Shown here: positions 54,251-63,611 of the stretch, piece by piece
How the letters are laid out: each line of letters opens with the position of its first letter
Numbering within the stretch: position 1 is the stretch's first letter
Assembly (NCBI GenBank): GCA_947473045.1
Contig: CANJCO010000005.1
Span: 1 to 64,000 of the forward strand
Direction: 5' to 3'
Length of the DNA stretch: 64,000 bases
Source: Myxococcales bacterium
Lineage (GTDB): Bacteria > Myxococcota_A > Polyangia > Polyangiales > Polyangiaceae
Translations under genes and position numbers: made by a program
Notes under the pieces: model-generated
The model's database searches: none
The model's input: the letters and a program-made list of their open reading frames with translations, nothing else
What the model was told of the DNA's origin: nothing

Positions 54251-56212
54251 TCAGAGCTCCTCAGGCAGTGCGATGTAGCCGGCGATGGCGCTCGCCGCGA
54301 CGACGAGCGGACTGGCAAGATAGACTTTGCCGGGCCCGCTTCGGCCGGGAAAATTGCGGTTAATCGCGCTCACGGTGACCTGATCGGGTGAGTCGCTCAC
54401 CCCTGGCCCAGCCTTGATGCAGGCGCCGCACGACGGGTCGACCATCTCGGCGCCGGCCCGCGCGAAGACTTCGAGGTAACCCCTGGCCTCCGCGTAGCGC
54501 CGAATGTCCTGCGAGCCGAACTGGATGTAGAGCTTCACGCCGTCGGCGACGCGCCTGCCCTTCGCCAGCGCGGCCGACAGCACGCTCGCGTACATGTCCA
54601 TGTCGGCCTTCTTGCCGCCGGTGCACGAGCCGCCGTAGGCGATGTCGATCTTCACGCCGCCGCTCTGCAAGAGCTCTGCGAGCGGCAGACCGTTGCGCGG
54701 ATCGCCGGGCGTCGCCACCATGGCGACGATCGCCGTCAAATCGACCTCGAACGTGGCGCAATACGAGGCGCCGGCGTCGGCCCGCACGATGCGCGCGCGG
54801 ACCGCGTCGGCGTCGAGTCCGCGCTGCTTGACGAGGTAGTCGACCACCACCTCGTCCGCCTCGATGATCCCGGTGAAACCGCCCGCTTCGACGGCCATGT
54901 TCGTAAGCGTCGCGCGCTCGTCGAGCGACATGCCGACCACGCCGTCACCCGCGAACTCAAGCACCTTGCCGATGCCCTGACCCGACTTGAAAAACGGCTG
55001 CGACAGGATGTGCAGCATCACGTCCTTCGCGCAGACGCCCGCCTGGAGCGCCCCCGTCAGCACGAAGCGCGCGGTCTGCGGCACGGTCACCCGCACATCT
55101 TTGGTAAACCACGCGTTGGCCATGTCGGTTGAACCGACGCCGAACGCAAAGCAGCCCAGCGCGCCTGCCATGCACGTGTGGGAGTCGGTGCCGAGCACGA
55201 GCTGTCCGGGCAGCGCGAGCTCTTCGATGACTTTGTTGTGGCAAATGGCTTCGCTGCCGACGAGCTTGCCGTCGCGGTGAACCTCGCCGTAGAGCTTCAC
55301 GCCCTGCTTCTTTGCAAAGCCGTCCTGCACCGTGGCGAGCTCTTCGGCCTGCGCCTTGAGCCCCATTTCGCGGTGCGCGCGAGGCATGATGAGGTCGAGG
55401 AACGTGAGGTGATCGCGGAAGGCGAACACGCTCTCGGGCTCGAGCACGCGGGCGCCTTCGCCCAGCTCGGCGCGAAACAGGGCGTCGGCCATGGGCGTGA
55501 CGTATTCGTGGCTGAACCGCACATCGGTACGCGCGAAAAAGGCGTCGCCGGGCGCCACCGCGTCGACGCCCACGACGCCAGCCTTCGCGTCGGCGATCAC
55601 GTGCGCCGCGAGAATCTTCTCGCAAAGCGTCATGGGCCGCGGCGCGGTCGCGACAGCCGGGGGCGACGTCTTGCCGGAGAGGCGCGCCTTGTTGTACGCG
55701 AAGAGCCCGCCGTGCTCGACGATGGCCGCGCTGATCGGATCGAGACCGCGGGTGAACTCGCTGATCGCGATTTCTTCGCCGCGCTCGATGCGCGCGATGA
55801 GGCCAAAATCGGTGCTCGTGAGCAGGCCAATGTTCTGGGCGTTCTGCGTGTAGATCTTCTCGATGCTCCGCGCGATGACCAGCTGCACGCCCGCCTTCAA
55901 CTCGCTGTAAGGCGCCGTCTCACGGCTCGATCCGCAGCCCTTCGAGATGCCGCTGACCACCACGCCGAAGCCGCCGCTCTTGAGCGAATCCTGCTTGAAT
56001 TTGCCGCCGCGCAGCCCGACGTACGCGTAGCGCGCGAGCGTCTCATCATAATAGTAGCAGACCCATCCCGGCGTGATTTCGTCGGTCGAGATGTTGCCGA
56101 GCAGCGGCCGATCTTCGTCGAACGCGAGCGCCTCCCCGGCAAGCTGCGCGTCCTGCAGCGCCGCGTCTTCGGTGAGGTAGAGAATGCGGCCCTGGATTTT
56201 GACTCGCTGCAC
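54251..56212 (-). CDS. single-chain aconitase-family dehydratase (LeuD-like then LeuC-like domain)
   Basis: A 653-residue enzyme. Residues 1-150 are a swivel (LeuD/aconitase domain 4) unit: GNISTDEITPGW (39-50) and SGISKGCGSSRE (87-98). Residues 190-653 are the catalytic (LeuC-like) unit, with cluster cysteines Cys347 (DSHTC), Cys595 and Cys598 (DPSCGAC) and the substrate loop NRNFPGRSG (619-627). These support an active [4Fe-4S] dehydratase. It could act on isopropylmalate, homocitrate or a related acid; I cannot choose. Domain order is as in AcnB without its HEAT domain. The GTG start at 56212 has AAGGAA at 56218-56223. First of a unit with slyD. Confidence 0.85.
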   Translation of the reverse strand: MQRVKIQGRILYLTEDAALQDAQLAGEALAFDEDRPLLGNISTDEITPGWVCYYYDETLARYAYVGLRGGKFKQDSLKSGGFGVVVSGISKGCGSSRETAPYSELKAGVQLVIARSIEKIYTQNAQNIGLLTSTDFGLIARIERGEEIAISEFTRGLDPISAAIVEHGGLFAYNKARLSGKTSPPAVATAPRPMTLCEKILAAHVIADAKAGVVGVDAVAPGDAFFARTDVRFSHEYVTPMADALFRAELGEGARVLEPESVFAFRDHLTFLDLIMPRAHREMGLKAQAEELATVQDGFAKKQGVKLYGEVHRDGKLVGSEAICHNKVIEELALPGQLVLGTDSHTCMAGALGCFAFGVGSTDMANAWFTKDVRVTVPQTARFVLTGALQAGVCAKDVMLHILSQPFFKSGQGIGKVLEFAGDGVVGMSLDERATLTNMAVEAGGFTGIIEADEVVVDYLVKQRGLDADAVRARIVRADAGASYCATFEVDLTAIVAMVATPGDPRNGLPLAELLQSGGVKIDIAYGGSCTGGKKADMDMYASVLSAALAKGRRVADGVKLYIQFGSQDIRRYAEARGYLEVFARAGAEMVDPSCGACIKAGPGVSDSPDQVTVSAINRNFPGRSGPGKVYLASPLVVAASAIAGYIALPEEL

Positions 56213-56306
56213 GCGATTTCCTTACCAGCGCGCGCTGCGTGCGGCTAGGTACACTTCGGGTTCGACAGGGCGCAAATCACGGCGCACTGCGCCATGCGAA
56301 AGCTTC

Positions 56307-57248
56307 ATGCGCGTCGCCGTCATCACCACGAGCTACCCTGGCGCCGAGGCCGATCCGGCCGGTCATTTCGTGCAGGCAGAGGCCAGACAGCTCATCCGTT
56401 TGGGGCACGAAGTCGTGGTGTTCGCTCCTGACGCGCGGGCAACGGGCGACGGGATCGACGTCATCGGCGGCTTCAGCCTCGGCGCGTTCGGTTGGCCCGG
56501 AGCCGCGGCACGCTTGCGCGCGCGGCCTTACCGAATCGCCGGCGTCGCGCGCTGGGCCTCCCACACGCGGGCAGCGCTTGTGCATGCGGGGCCGTTCGAC
56601 CGCATCGTTGCGCACTGGTCGGTGCCATCGGCCTGGCCGATCGCGACGGGTGACGCCTCACGCGCCGAGCTCGAGGTCGTCTCGCACGGCGGCGACGTGA
56701 GGCTGCTCGTCGCGATGCCCGCGCCGGTGCGAGCGCACGTCGCGGCGGCGATCGCGCGAAGGGCGGCGCGCTGGCGCTTCGTTTCGGAGTCGCTGCGCGA
56801 TGCGCTCACGGCAGGTTTGCCCGCCAGGCTCAGGGACGACGTCGAGGCGATCGCGTGCGTCACGCCGAGCCACCTCGAAATGCCCGATGTTCGCGCCCGA
56901 TCGCGCGCGCTGCGCCTCGCCGCCCGGCGCCCCATCGTGTGCTGCGTCGGCAGACTCGTGGCCAGCAAGCGCGTCGATCGGATCATCGCGCACGTCGCGC
57001 GATCGCACGCAGAAAAGCAGCTCGTCGTCATCGGCGACGGACCCGAGCGGGGACGCATCGAGCGGCTCGCGAGGCGCTCCAGCGTGGACGCGCGATTCCT
57101 CGGGCTGCTGCCGCGCGACGAGGCGCTCGCGTGGATCGGCGCGAGCGAAGCGCTTCTGTTCGCCTCGGAGGCCGAGGGTTGCTCGACGGTGCTGCGCGAA
57201 GCCGAGGCGCTGGGGATTCGCGTCGAGGTCGTGCCGGTATTAGAATAG
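56307..57248 (+). CDS. glycosyltransferase family 4 protein
   Basis: A 313-residue GT-B glycosyltransferase. The ATG at 56307 starts the N-terminal Rossmann half (MRVAVITTSYPGAEADPAGHFV, with the loop that binds acceptor). The C-terminal half has CVGRLVASKRVDRII, QLVVIGDGPERGRIERL and FASEAEGCSTVLREAEALG, where the E.....E pair is the nucleotide-sugar-binding EX7E element (present as EGCSTVLRE). It is short, ending soon after that motif, and lacks the usual C-terminal helix. It is probably a lipid or polysaccharide sugar transferase. It overlaps the end of the convergent PEGA-like gene by nine bases. Confidence 0.8.
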   Translation: MRVAVITTSYPGAEADPAGHFVQAEARQLIRLGHEVVVFAPDARATGDGIDVIGGFSLGAFGWPGAAARLRARPYRIAGVARWASHTRAALVHAGPFDRIVAHWSVPSAWPIATGDASRAELEVVSHGGDVRLLVAMPAPVRAHVAAAIARRAARWRFVSESLRDALTAGLPARLRDDVEAIACVTPSHLEMPDVRARSRALRLAARRPIVCCVGRLVASKRVDRIIAHVARSHAEKQLVVIGDGPERGRIERLARRSSVDARFLGLLPRDEALAWIGASEALLFASEAEGCSTVLREAEALGIRVEVVPVLE

Positions 57249-58202
57249 CGCGCCGGCAGAGAGGCCCGCCGACGCGGGGCCGACGAGCGGACCGATCCAC
57301 GCAGCCGCGGACCGCGCCTTCGGAAGCGTCACGATGACAACGGCGCTCGTCAGCAGGGCGGCGGCGCCCGCTGCGAAGGAGACGTTCGCGAGCGTCGCGA
57401 AGGTGCCCGCCTGCTCGTTCAAGTCGGCGCCGCGCTGCGAGCACCGGCCCGACGGGCACGCCGCGTCGCTTTGCGCTGCGCGGTCGAGCGCCATGATCCC
57501 GGCGATCGCGCCGCCCACGACCATCGCGACGCCGGCGCCGCCGACCACGAGGGCTGCGTTGCGGCGCGGTGCGTACGCGCTCTCGGAAGGTGCCCGCGTC
57601 TCGGGCTGCGGCAGATCGCCCAGCGAGCGAACTTCGACGCGCAAGGTCTGCCCTTCCGCGCTGACGACGACATGTTGCGTGCGCGAAGCCTTGCCGGGGG
57701 CCGAAATGACGAGCGCGTGCTCGCCCGGATCGATCGGAGAGGCCACGCCCCACGCGGGCTGCCGCACCACCGTGCCGTCGAGCGCGATCGTCAGGTTGTC
57801 CTGCGCAGCGGCCGCCGGCGTTACCTCGACGACCACCTTCGACACCCTGCCCGCAATCTCGTCAATCCGCTGCCTGGCCGTGATTTCGCGGTCCTTGCGG
57901 CCGTCCTTGATCGACTGGCTCAGCGCATCATTGTACGCAATCCACGCAGCCGCGAGCTTGCCCTCGCGCTCACGACACAAGCCCAGGTTGAGCAGCGTGC
58001 CTCCCGCGGGGTCGAGGCGCTGGCTCTCAGCGAGCTTCGGGCACGCGGCCGCATAGTCGCTTCTTTCCATGAGGGAGACCCCCTCGTCGAACAGCGTCTG
58101 CGCGAGGGCGAGGCCATCGCCGGGAGTCTCCGCGCGCGCCGCCACCGGCGCGGCGAGCGACGCGACCAAAAACGCAAACGCGGCGGGCCTACTTGCGATC
58201 AT
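57240..58202 (-). CDS. TPR/PEGA-like membrane protein, partner of adjacent kinase
   Basis: A 320-residue exported protein. The signal peptide ends near AARA/ET (residue about 24). Residues 30-100 form TPR-type helices (LFDEGVSLMERSDYAAACPKL, TLLNLGLCREREGKLAAAW). Residues 115-200 are a PEGA-like beta-domain (VVVEVTPAA...LTIALDGTVV...IDPGEHALVISAPG). Two membrane helices follow (about 215-235 and 265-290). This signal/TPR/PEGA/TM plan is frequent beside STPKs in myxobacteria. Its start overlaps the kinase stop by 14 bases, so the two are co-translated and probably act together, the PEGA part sensing wall or envelope state. Confidence 0.72.
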   Translation of the reverse strand: MIASRPAAFAFLVASLAAPVAARAETPGDGLALAQTLFDEGVSLMERSDYAAACPKLAESQRLDPAGGTLLNLGLCREREGKLAAAWIAYNDALSQSIKDGRKDREITARQRIDEIAGRVSKVVVEVTPAAAAQDNLTIALDGTVVRQPAWGVASPIDPGEHALVISAPGKASRTQHVVVSAEGQTLRVEVRSLGDLPQPETRAPSESAYAPRRNAALVVGGAGVAMVVGGAIAGIMALDRAAQSDAACPSGRCSQRGADLNEQAGTFATLANVSFAAGAAALLTSAVVIVTLPKARSAAAWIGPLVGPASAGLSAGALF

Positions 58203-59568
58203 GCGAGATGCCGGGAATGGCCTTTTCGGCGGGCGCTGCGGGCTTCGGACGCCACACAGGCGAAGGCCGCGCGCCAGACGCAGGCGCGCTTGCGCTGGCC
58301 GACGGTGCTGCTGCGGAAGTGACCGCAGGGATGTCAGCGGCTGGCACGGGCGGCGGCGCGCTCACCATTTGCACCACCGTAGCCGCAGGGGCAGCCCGCA
58401 CAACCGGCAGCTCTCGCGTACCGCTCCGAAACGCGATCGCGACGCCGGCCACCGAAAGCGCGAGCGACGCGCCGACGACCAGACCTTTGAGCCACGGCTT
58501 CGTAGCGCTGCGCGCCGGGCCAGCGGCGTCGAGGGGGCCGAGCGTCTCGGAGAGGGGCAGGCTGCGGCCGCTGACGGGCAACAGCGGTACCGAACGCGGC
58601 GGCGCCACGGCCTCGCCCGCGAGTCGTTGAATTCGTTCGACGCGCGCCCGTGACGACGGGAGCAGCGGCTCGAGATCCGCCGCAAGATCGGCGACGCTCG
58701 CGTAGCGGTCTGCGACACGCTTTTCGAGGCAGCGCGCGATGACTTCGTCGAGCCCCGGGGGCGTGCTCGCGAGGTACTTCGTGACGCTCGTGGGCGGCTC
58801 CGTCGCGATGACGACGGCGAGCCCGGCCATGCTCTCGGCCTCGAAGGGCATGCGACGCGTGAGCAGCTCGAAGAGCACCACCCCAAGCGACCAGATGTCG
58901 CTGCGCTCGTCGGCGCGGGCCGCACTCTGCATCTGCTCGGGAGACATGTAGAGCGGCGAACCGAAAATCGCGTCGGTGGTCGTGACGACGCCCGCTTCGC
59001 GAATGTCGACAGAGAGCGCCTTGGACACACCAAAATCGAGCACTTTGATGATTGTCGAGCCGTCGGGACGAATCGCGCGGAACAAGTTTCCGGGCTTGAG
59101 ATCGCGGTGAACGATGCGCGCCGCGTGCGCCTCGGCGAGCCCCTCGCAGGCCTGAAGCACATAATCTACGGCGACTTCGACAGGCAGCGGCCCCTCGGCG
59201 TCGACCACGGCCGCAAGATCGAGGCCTTCGAGCAGCTCCATCACCATGAACGGCGCGCCGCCGTCGAGCGTTCCGACGTCACTCACGCGCACGACGTGCT
59301 GACCCTTCAGGCGCGCCGACGCCTTCGCCTCAGTGAGAAATCGGCCGATCGACTGCTCATCGCGGCTGTTTTGATGGCGCAGCACCTTGATGGCGACCTG
59401 CTGCCCGAGCTTGATATGGCGCGCCTGGACGACGACGCCCATGCCGCCTTGCGCGATCTTGCGCTCGACCCGGTAACGACCCGCGACCACATCGCCCTCG
59501 GCGAGCGAAGGAATGTCGGCAGCGCCGGCGTCTTCGCCCGGCTTCCACAGTGTCGATTCCTGGCCCAT
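58189..59568 (-). CDS. Ser/Thr protein kinase with C-terminal transmembrane segment
   Basis: A 459-residue kinase. The glycine loop is AQGGMGVVVQA (about 40-50), the ATP lysine is in AIKVL, VHRDLKPGN (about 155-163) is the catalytic loop, LDFGVSKAL the magnesium site, and FGSPLYMSPEQ the activation-loop end; all essential residues are present. One membrane helix lies near residues 365-385 (GLVVGASLALSVAGVAIAF). The C-terminal 70 residues are Pro/Ala/Ser-rich without a known sensor domain. It overlaps the TPR/PEGA-like gene by 14 bases, which could supply the missing sensor. It is divergent from the lipoprotein gene at 59668. Confidence 0.9.
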   Translation of the reverse strand: MGQESTLWKPGEDAGAADIPSLAEGDVVAGRYRVERKIAQGGMGVVVQARHIKLGQQVAIKVLRHQNSRDEQSIGRFLTEAKASARLKGQHVVRVSDVGTLDGGAPFMVMELLEGLDLAAVVDAEGPLPVEVAVDYVLQACEGLAEAHAARIVHRDLKPGNLFRAIRPDGSTIIKVLDFGVSKALSVDIREAGVVTTTDAIFGSPLYMSPEQMQSAARADERSDIWSLGVVLFELLTRRMPFEAESMAGLAVVIATEPPTSVTKYLASTPPGLDEVIARCLEKRVADRYASVADLAADLEPLLPSSRARVERIQRLAGEAVAPPRSVPLLPVSGRSLPLSETLGPLDAAGPARSATKPWLKGLVVGASLALSVAGVAIAFRSGTRELPVVRAAPAATVVQMVSAPPPVPAADIPAVTSAAAPSASASAPASGARPSPVWRPKPAAPAEKAIPGISHDRK

Positions 59569-59667
59569 GAAACGCCCCCACGCTACGAGCCATTTTAGCT
59601 GCGGGCAACCCCACCACGGGCTTTGCGGCGGGGCTACTCGATGGGGTACGATGCTTGGAGATCACGG

Positions 59668-60795
59668 ATGCGACCACGAACCGTCCTTACACTGTCAGTC
59701 GGCTGCCTCGCAGCGGCCTGCCAGCTCGTGGCTGGCATCGACGACCGCAGCGTGTACGTCGAGCCTCCTCCCGACGCCGTGGTCGACGCAAGCGTGACTC
59801 CCGACGCGGCGCCCGATCCGTGCCTCGCGTCATGGCTGCGGCCCGCGCCCTCGTCCGCCACATCGTCGCCCACCGACGCGATCGAAGGCGTGCTCGCGCT
59901 GTCGAAGCTGCGTCTCGATACAGCTGCGGACAGCGGCGTTGCCGAAGGCATGAACCTCGATCGCACCTGCACCTGCCCCGGGCACGACAGCTGCCAGAGG
60001 CCCGCCGGCCCCAACGCGCAGGCGCTGCCCCCCGCGTGCGACGGACCTCGCGGCGTCGACAACTCAGCCCGCGGCCTGTTCGCCGTGCTGGCGCAGGGAA
60101 AGGTGTCGAGCGAGGCCGCGATCAACGATTCTATCGCCAAAGGTTCGGCCGGTCTGGTGATACGCATCCGCCGCTACAACGGGCTACCCGACGACGCTCA
60201 GGTCGACGTCGCCGTTTACGCTTCGCAGGGCTTCTCCGGCGCGGGCGACGCAGGCCCGGCGTTCGACGGCGGAGACCCGTGGTCGATCGATCAGGCTTCG
60301 GTGCTAAACTACTGGGCCGAGACTCCGCGATACGTCACCACGAACGCCTACGTCTCGGGCGGCACGCTCGTGGCCACGCTGCAGCTGCCCGTCATCGTCG
60401 GCTGGTCATCCGGCCAGCCGATCATCGTCGAGCTAGAAGGCGGCCAGATCCAGGCAAAGATCACGATGGCCGGCGCGAAGATCAGCGGGCTGCGCGGCAA
60501 GCTCGGGGGGCGATGGCGCGTCGACAAACTGCTGACCGCCCTGCAGCTGGTGCCCGATCCGCTCGACAGCAGCAAGCGCCTGTGCGGCGACAACCCTACC
60601 TTCGTGGCGCTCAAGTCGACCTTTTGCAGCGCCGCCGACATCGCGAGCGATCCGTCCGATGACGGCGTCGGCGTGTGCGATGCAGTGTCGCTCGGACTTG
60701 GCTTCGAGGCGTCCGCTGCCGTGATCGGCCCCGTGAGGCTGACGCCTTACAACGGCGCGCCCTGCGGCATCAACTACGCCCCGCGCTGCCCGTAG
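59668..60795 (+). CDS. lipoprotein of unknown function
   Basis: A 375-residue protein. The ATG at 59668 starts a signal peptide with lipobox LAAAC (Cys at about 18), followed by QLVAGIDDR, a Cys-x-LxAGI/V-(D/E)D pattern I associate with myxobacterial lipoproteins. The mature part contains CTCPGHDSC, a beta-rich core (AGLVIRIRRYNGLPDDAQVDVAVY) and Cys-containing loops (LCGDNPTF, STFCSA). No family is recognised. The length, single domain and even strand pattern suggest a surface jelly-roll-type protein. It is divergent from the kinase and convergent with ftsZ, with a weak GC hairpin (GGGCG-CCG-CGCCC) after its stop. Confidence 0.6.
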   Translation: MRPRTVLTLSVGCLAAACQLVAGIDDRSVYVEPPPDAVVDASVTPDAAPDPCLASWLRPAPSSATSSPTDAIEGVLALSKLRLDTAADSGVAEGMNLDRTCTCPGHDSCQRPAGPNAQALPPACDGPRGVDNSARGLFAVLAQGKVSSEAAINDSIAKGSAGLVIRIRRYNGLPDDAQVDVAVYASQGFSGAGDAGPAFDGGDPWSIDQASVLNYWAETPRYVTTNAYVSGGTLVATLQLPVIVGWSSGQPIIVELEGGQIQAKITMAGAKISGLRGKLGGRWRVDKLLTALQLVPDPLDSSKRLCGDNPTFVALKSTFCSAADIASDPSDDGVGVCDAVSLGLGFEASAAVIGPVRLTPYNGAPCGINYAPRCP

Positions 60796-60862
60796 GCCCA
60801 CAAACGCGCGCGGGCGCCGCGCCCTTGAGAACGCGTAGCCCGTGCGGTTTTCGAAACGTCGC

Positions 60863-62125
60863 TTACTGGTTTTTGCGCGAGTACGCGGGCACGTCCCAAT
60901 CGAGATCGTGAGTCGGGAAGCTCTGCGAACGCTCGCGGGTCGGCAGGCGGGGCTGCGCCGCTGCGCGAGCCTCTTCCGCGTGCGCCGTACGCCGCGCGCC
61001 CATGGCAGGCACGAGGTTGGGGTTGCTGCCCGCCGCTGCGCGAGCAGGCGCGCCGGGATACGCCGAAGGATAGGCCGAACGAAGCTGCTGCTGCGACGGA
61101 ACGGTCTGCGGAATGAGCGACTGGCGCGCTGCGTGCTCCTGCACCTCGGCGCGTTCGACCGCATCGAAGCCGGTCGCGATCACGGTGACCTTGACGTTGT
61201 CGCCGAGCGACTCGTCGATGCTGGCTCCGAAGATGATGTTGGCATCCTCGTGCGCCTGCTCCTGAACGAGGCTCGCGGCCTCCTGAATCTCCTTCAGTTT
61301 GAGATCGGAGCCGCCAACAATGTTGATGAGCACGCCAGTCGCGCCGTCGACCGAAATCTCGTCGAGCAGCGGAGACGTAATGGCCATCTCGGCGGCCATT
61401 CGCGCACGCGACTGGCCCTTGGCGATGCCCGTGCCCATGAGGGCGCGGCCCATGTTGCTCATCACGGTCTTCACGTCGGCGAAGTCGACATTGACGATGC
61501 CGTTTTGCGTGATGAGATCGCTGATGCCCTTGACGGCCTGATAGAGGACTTCGTCGGCCTTGCGACAGGCATCGATGAAGGTCAGATCGTCGTCGCCCAG
61601 CAGCAGCAGCTTCTGGTTCGGAATGGTGATGAGCGTGTCGACGTGCTCGGCGAGTTGAGCGAGGCCGAGCTCGGCGCGCCGGGCGCGCTGGCGGCCTTCG
61701 AACAGAAACGGCTTGGTCACGACGCCGACGGTGAGCGCGCCCTCTTCACGGGCGAGCTGCGCGATGATCGGCGCGGCTCCCGTGCCGGTGCCGCCGCCCA
61801 TGCCCGCGGTGACGAAGACCATGTCCGCGCCGCTGATGAGCTCTTTGATACGCTGCACGTCCTCGAGCGCTGCCTTGCGGCCCTTGTCAGGATCGGCGCC
61901 GGCTCCGAGGCCGCGCGTAACATTGGAGCCAATCGACAGCTTCGTCGGCGCGGCGTTGCTGTTGAGCGCCTGCGCGTCGGTGTTGACGACGATGAACTCG
62001 ACCCCCTCGAGGCCAAAGTTAATCATGGTGTTGACGGCGTTGCCGCCGGAACCACCGCAGCCGATGACCTTGATACGCGCCTGGTATTCCTGCGTCTCGT
62101 CTGCGAACTCGATGCTGAAGCTCAT
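60863..62125 (-). CDS. ftsZ: cell division protein FtsZ
   Basis: A 420-residue tubulin-like GTPase that forms the division ring. Motifs are KVIGCGGSGGNAVNTM (T1 loop), the T4 signature GGGTGTGAAP and the T7 loop NVDFADVKTVM with its catalytic Asp. Residues about 325-405 are a variable linker, and the conserved C-terminal peptide DLDWDVPAYSRKNQ binds FtsA and other partners. GGGAGG at 62132-62137 lies six bases before the ATG. It is the last of ftsQ-ftsA-ftsZ, the usual order of the division cluster. No ftsZ-lpxC junction is seen, because a convergent lipoprotein gene follows. Confidence 0.97.
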   Translation of the reverse strand: MSFSIEFADETQEYQARIKVIGCGGSGGNAVNTMINFGLEGVEFIVVNTDAQALNSNAAPTKLSIGSNVTRGLGAGADPDKGRKAALEDVQRIKELISGADMVFVTAGMGGGTGTGAAPIIAQLAREEGALTVGVVTKPFLFEGRQRARRAELGLAQLAEHVDTLITIPNQKLLLLGDDDLTFIDACRKADEVLYQAVKGISDLITQNGIVNVDFADVKTVMSNMGRALMGTGIAKGQSRARMAAEMAITSPLLDEISVDGATGVLINIVGGSDLKLKEIQEAASLVQEQAHEDANIIFGASIDESLGDNVKVTVIATGFDAVERAEVQEHAARQSLIPQTVPSQQQLRSAYPSAYPGAPARAAAGSNPNLVPAMGARRTAHAEEARAAAQPRLPTRERSQSFPTHDLDWDVPAYSRKNQ

Positions 62126-62131
62126 AATCGT

Positions 62132-62137
62132 CCTCCC
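62132..62137 (-). promoter_or_regulatory. strong ribosome binding site of ftsZ
   Basis: GGGAGG on the minus strand, six bases before the ATG at 62125. It is stronger than the sites of ftsA and ftsQ, in keeping with the high FtsZ level a cell needs. Confidence 0.75.
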
Positions 62138-62248
62138 GGGACTGGCGCTTTTGCGCGCCGCTGCTCAAAGAGCCGACCGTGGAGCGCCTCTCTCCCTGGC
62201 CGACCAACAATCATTTTTGTGTGTGGATACTGGTGAAAATTGGAACGT

Positions 62249-63532
62249 CTAGAAAGCGGCTTTTAGCCAGGCCCAAAACTTGGATTTGTCGCGGGCCTCG
62301 GCCTCGGCCTCAGCGATCTGCGAGCTGATTTTCTGGCGGATGAGCGATTGCACCGGCGTCGCGTTTCGCACGCGCGCCTCCGCGATGGCATGCGCGCCGT
62401 AGCGCACGAGGCCGACGCCCGTGGAGTACTGAGGCCCCTGCACCGCCTGATGCACGCCCTCGATTCCGGCAGGAAAACCGATACGAACCGGCATCCCGAG
62501 AATTTCCTCGGCGGCCTCGGGCATGCCTTCGAGCAGCACGGCGCCGCCGGTGAGCACGACGCCCGCCGACAATTGCTCGAGCAGTCCGGTGTCTTCGATC
62601 CGCTTTCGAATCGCCGCAAAAATCTCTTCGACGCGCGGCTCGATGATGTCCGACAGCACGCGGCGCGCAGTGCGACGGGGCGCGTGGCCGCCGACGCCGG
62701 GAACCTCGATCTCCTCGTCGTCACCGACGAGACGACCCAGCGCGCAGCCCGAGTTTCGCTTGAGACGATCGGCCTCGGCCATCGGCGTTCGGAGACCCGC
62801 GGCGATGTCGCTCGTGATGTTGTTGCCGCCCACGGGGATGACGCTGGTGTGCGCGATGCCGCCGTCGACGTAGAGGAGCAAGTCGGTGGTTCCGCCGCCG
62901 ATATCGATTACGGCGACGCCGATCTCTTTTTCGTCGTCGCTGAGCACCGCCTCGGCGCTCGCGAGCGGCTCGAGCACGACGTCGGCGACCACGAGGCCGC
63001 AGCGCTCCGCGCAACGAATGACGTTCTGCACGCAGCTGGTCGCAGCGGTGACGAGGTTGGCCTTGGCACCCAGTCGCACGCCGCTCATGCCGATCGGGTC
63101 GCGAATGCCATCTTGCGCGTCGACGATGTATTCGCGCGGCAGCACGTGAAGAATTTGTCGGTCGGCGTCGACCGGAATGGCGCGAGCGCCTTCGAGCGCG
63201 CGCTCCACGTCGCCGCGCGTGACCTCACCGCCCGAGATCGCCGCGACGCCGTCGCTCATCATCGAACGAATGTGACTGCCCGCCACGCCGACGTAGACGG
63301 TGCGAATTTCAACGCCAGCCATCATCTGCGCGGCATCGACCGCGTCTTTGATCGATCGCACCGTCCAGTCAATGTTGCTGACGATGCCCTTGCGCAGACC
63401 GCGACAAGGCATGCTGCCCGCTCCAAGGATGGTGATGCTGTCCCCGTGCGTTTCGCCCACAACAGCGCACACCTTGGTGGTGCCGATGTCGAGTCCGACG
63501 ACGATCTCCGATTCGCTGGCAGAGTTGCTCAT
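62249..63532 (-). CDS. ftsA: cell division protein FtsA
   Basis: A 427-residue actin-like ATPase that tethers FtsZ to the membrane. The ATG at 63532 puts VVGLDIGTTKVCAVVGE, phosphate-1 motif, at residues 9-25; a GTG at 63550 would add six residues. VIDIGGGTTDLLLYVDG is phosphate-2, and VVLTGGAVLLEGM is the adenosine motif. The SHS2 (1C) region is around residues 85-165. The last residues (KSKFWAWLKAAF) form an amphipathic helix, the expected membrane tether. It follows ftsQ by 79 bases and precedes ftsZ by 123 bases. Confidence 0.96.
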   Translation of the reverse strand: MSNSASESEIVVGLDIGTTKVCAVVGETHGDSITILGAGSMPCRGLRKGIVSNIDWTVRSIKDAVDAAQMMAGVEIRTVYVGVAGSHIRSMMSDGVAAISGGEVTRGDVERALEGARAIPVDADRQILHVLPREYIVDAQDGIRDPIGMSGVRLGAKANLVTAATSCVQNVIRCAERCGLVVADVVLEPLASAEAVLSDDEKEIGVAVIDIGGGTTDLLLYVDGGIAHTSVIPVGGNNITSDIAAGLRTPMAEADRLKRNSGCALGRLVGDDEEIEVPGVGGHAPRRTARRVLSDIIEPRVEEIFAAIRKRIEDTGLLEQLSAGVVLTGGAVLLEGMPEAAEEILGMPVRIGFPAGIEGVHQAVQGPQYSTGVGLVRYGAHAIAEARVRNATPVQSLIRQKISSQIAEAEAEARDKSKFWAWLKAAF

Positions 63533-63611
63533 CCCGATCACTGGTCGCACGCCCGGGAGCGATGGGCCAAAATAGCGGGGAGAATTTTCGCAAGCCCCCG
63601 GCCAAACTATT

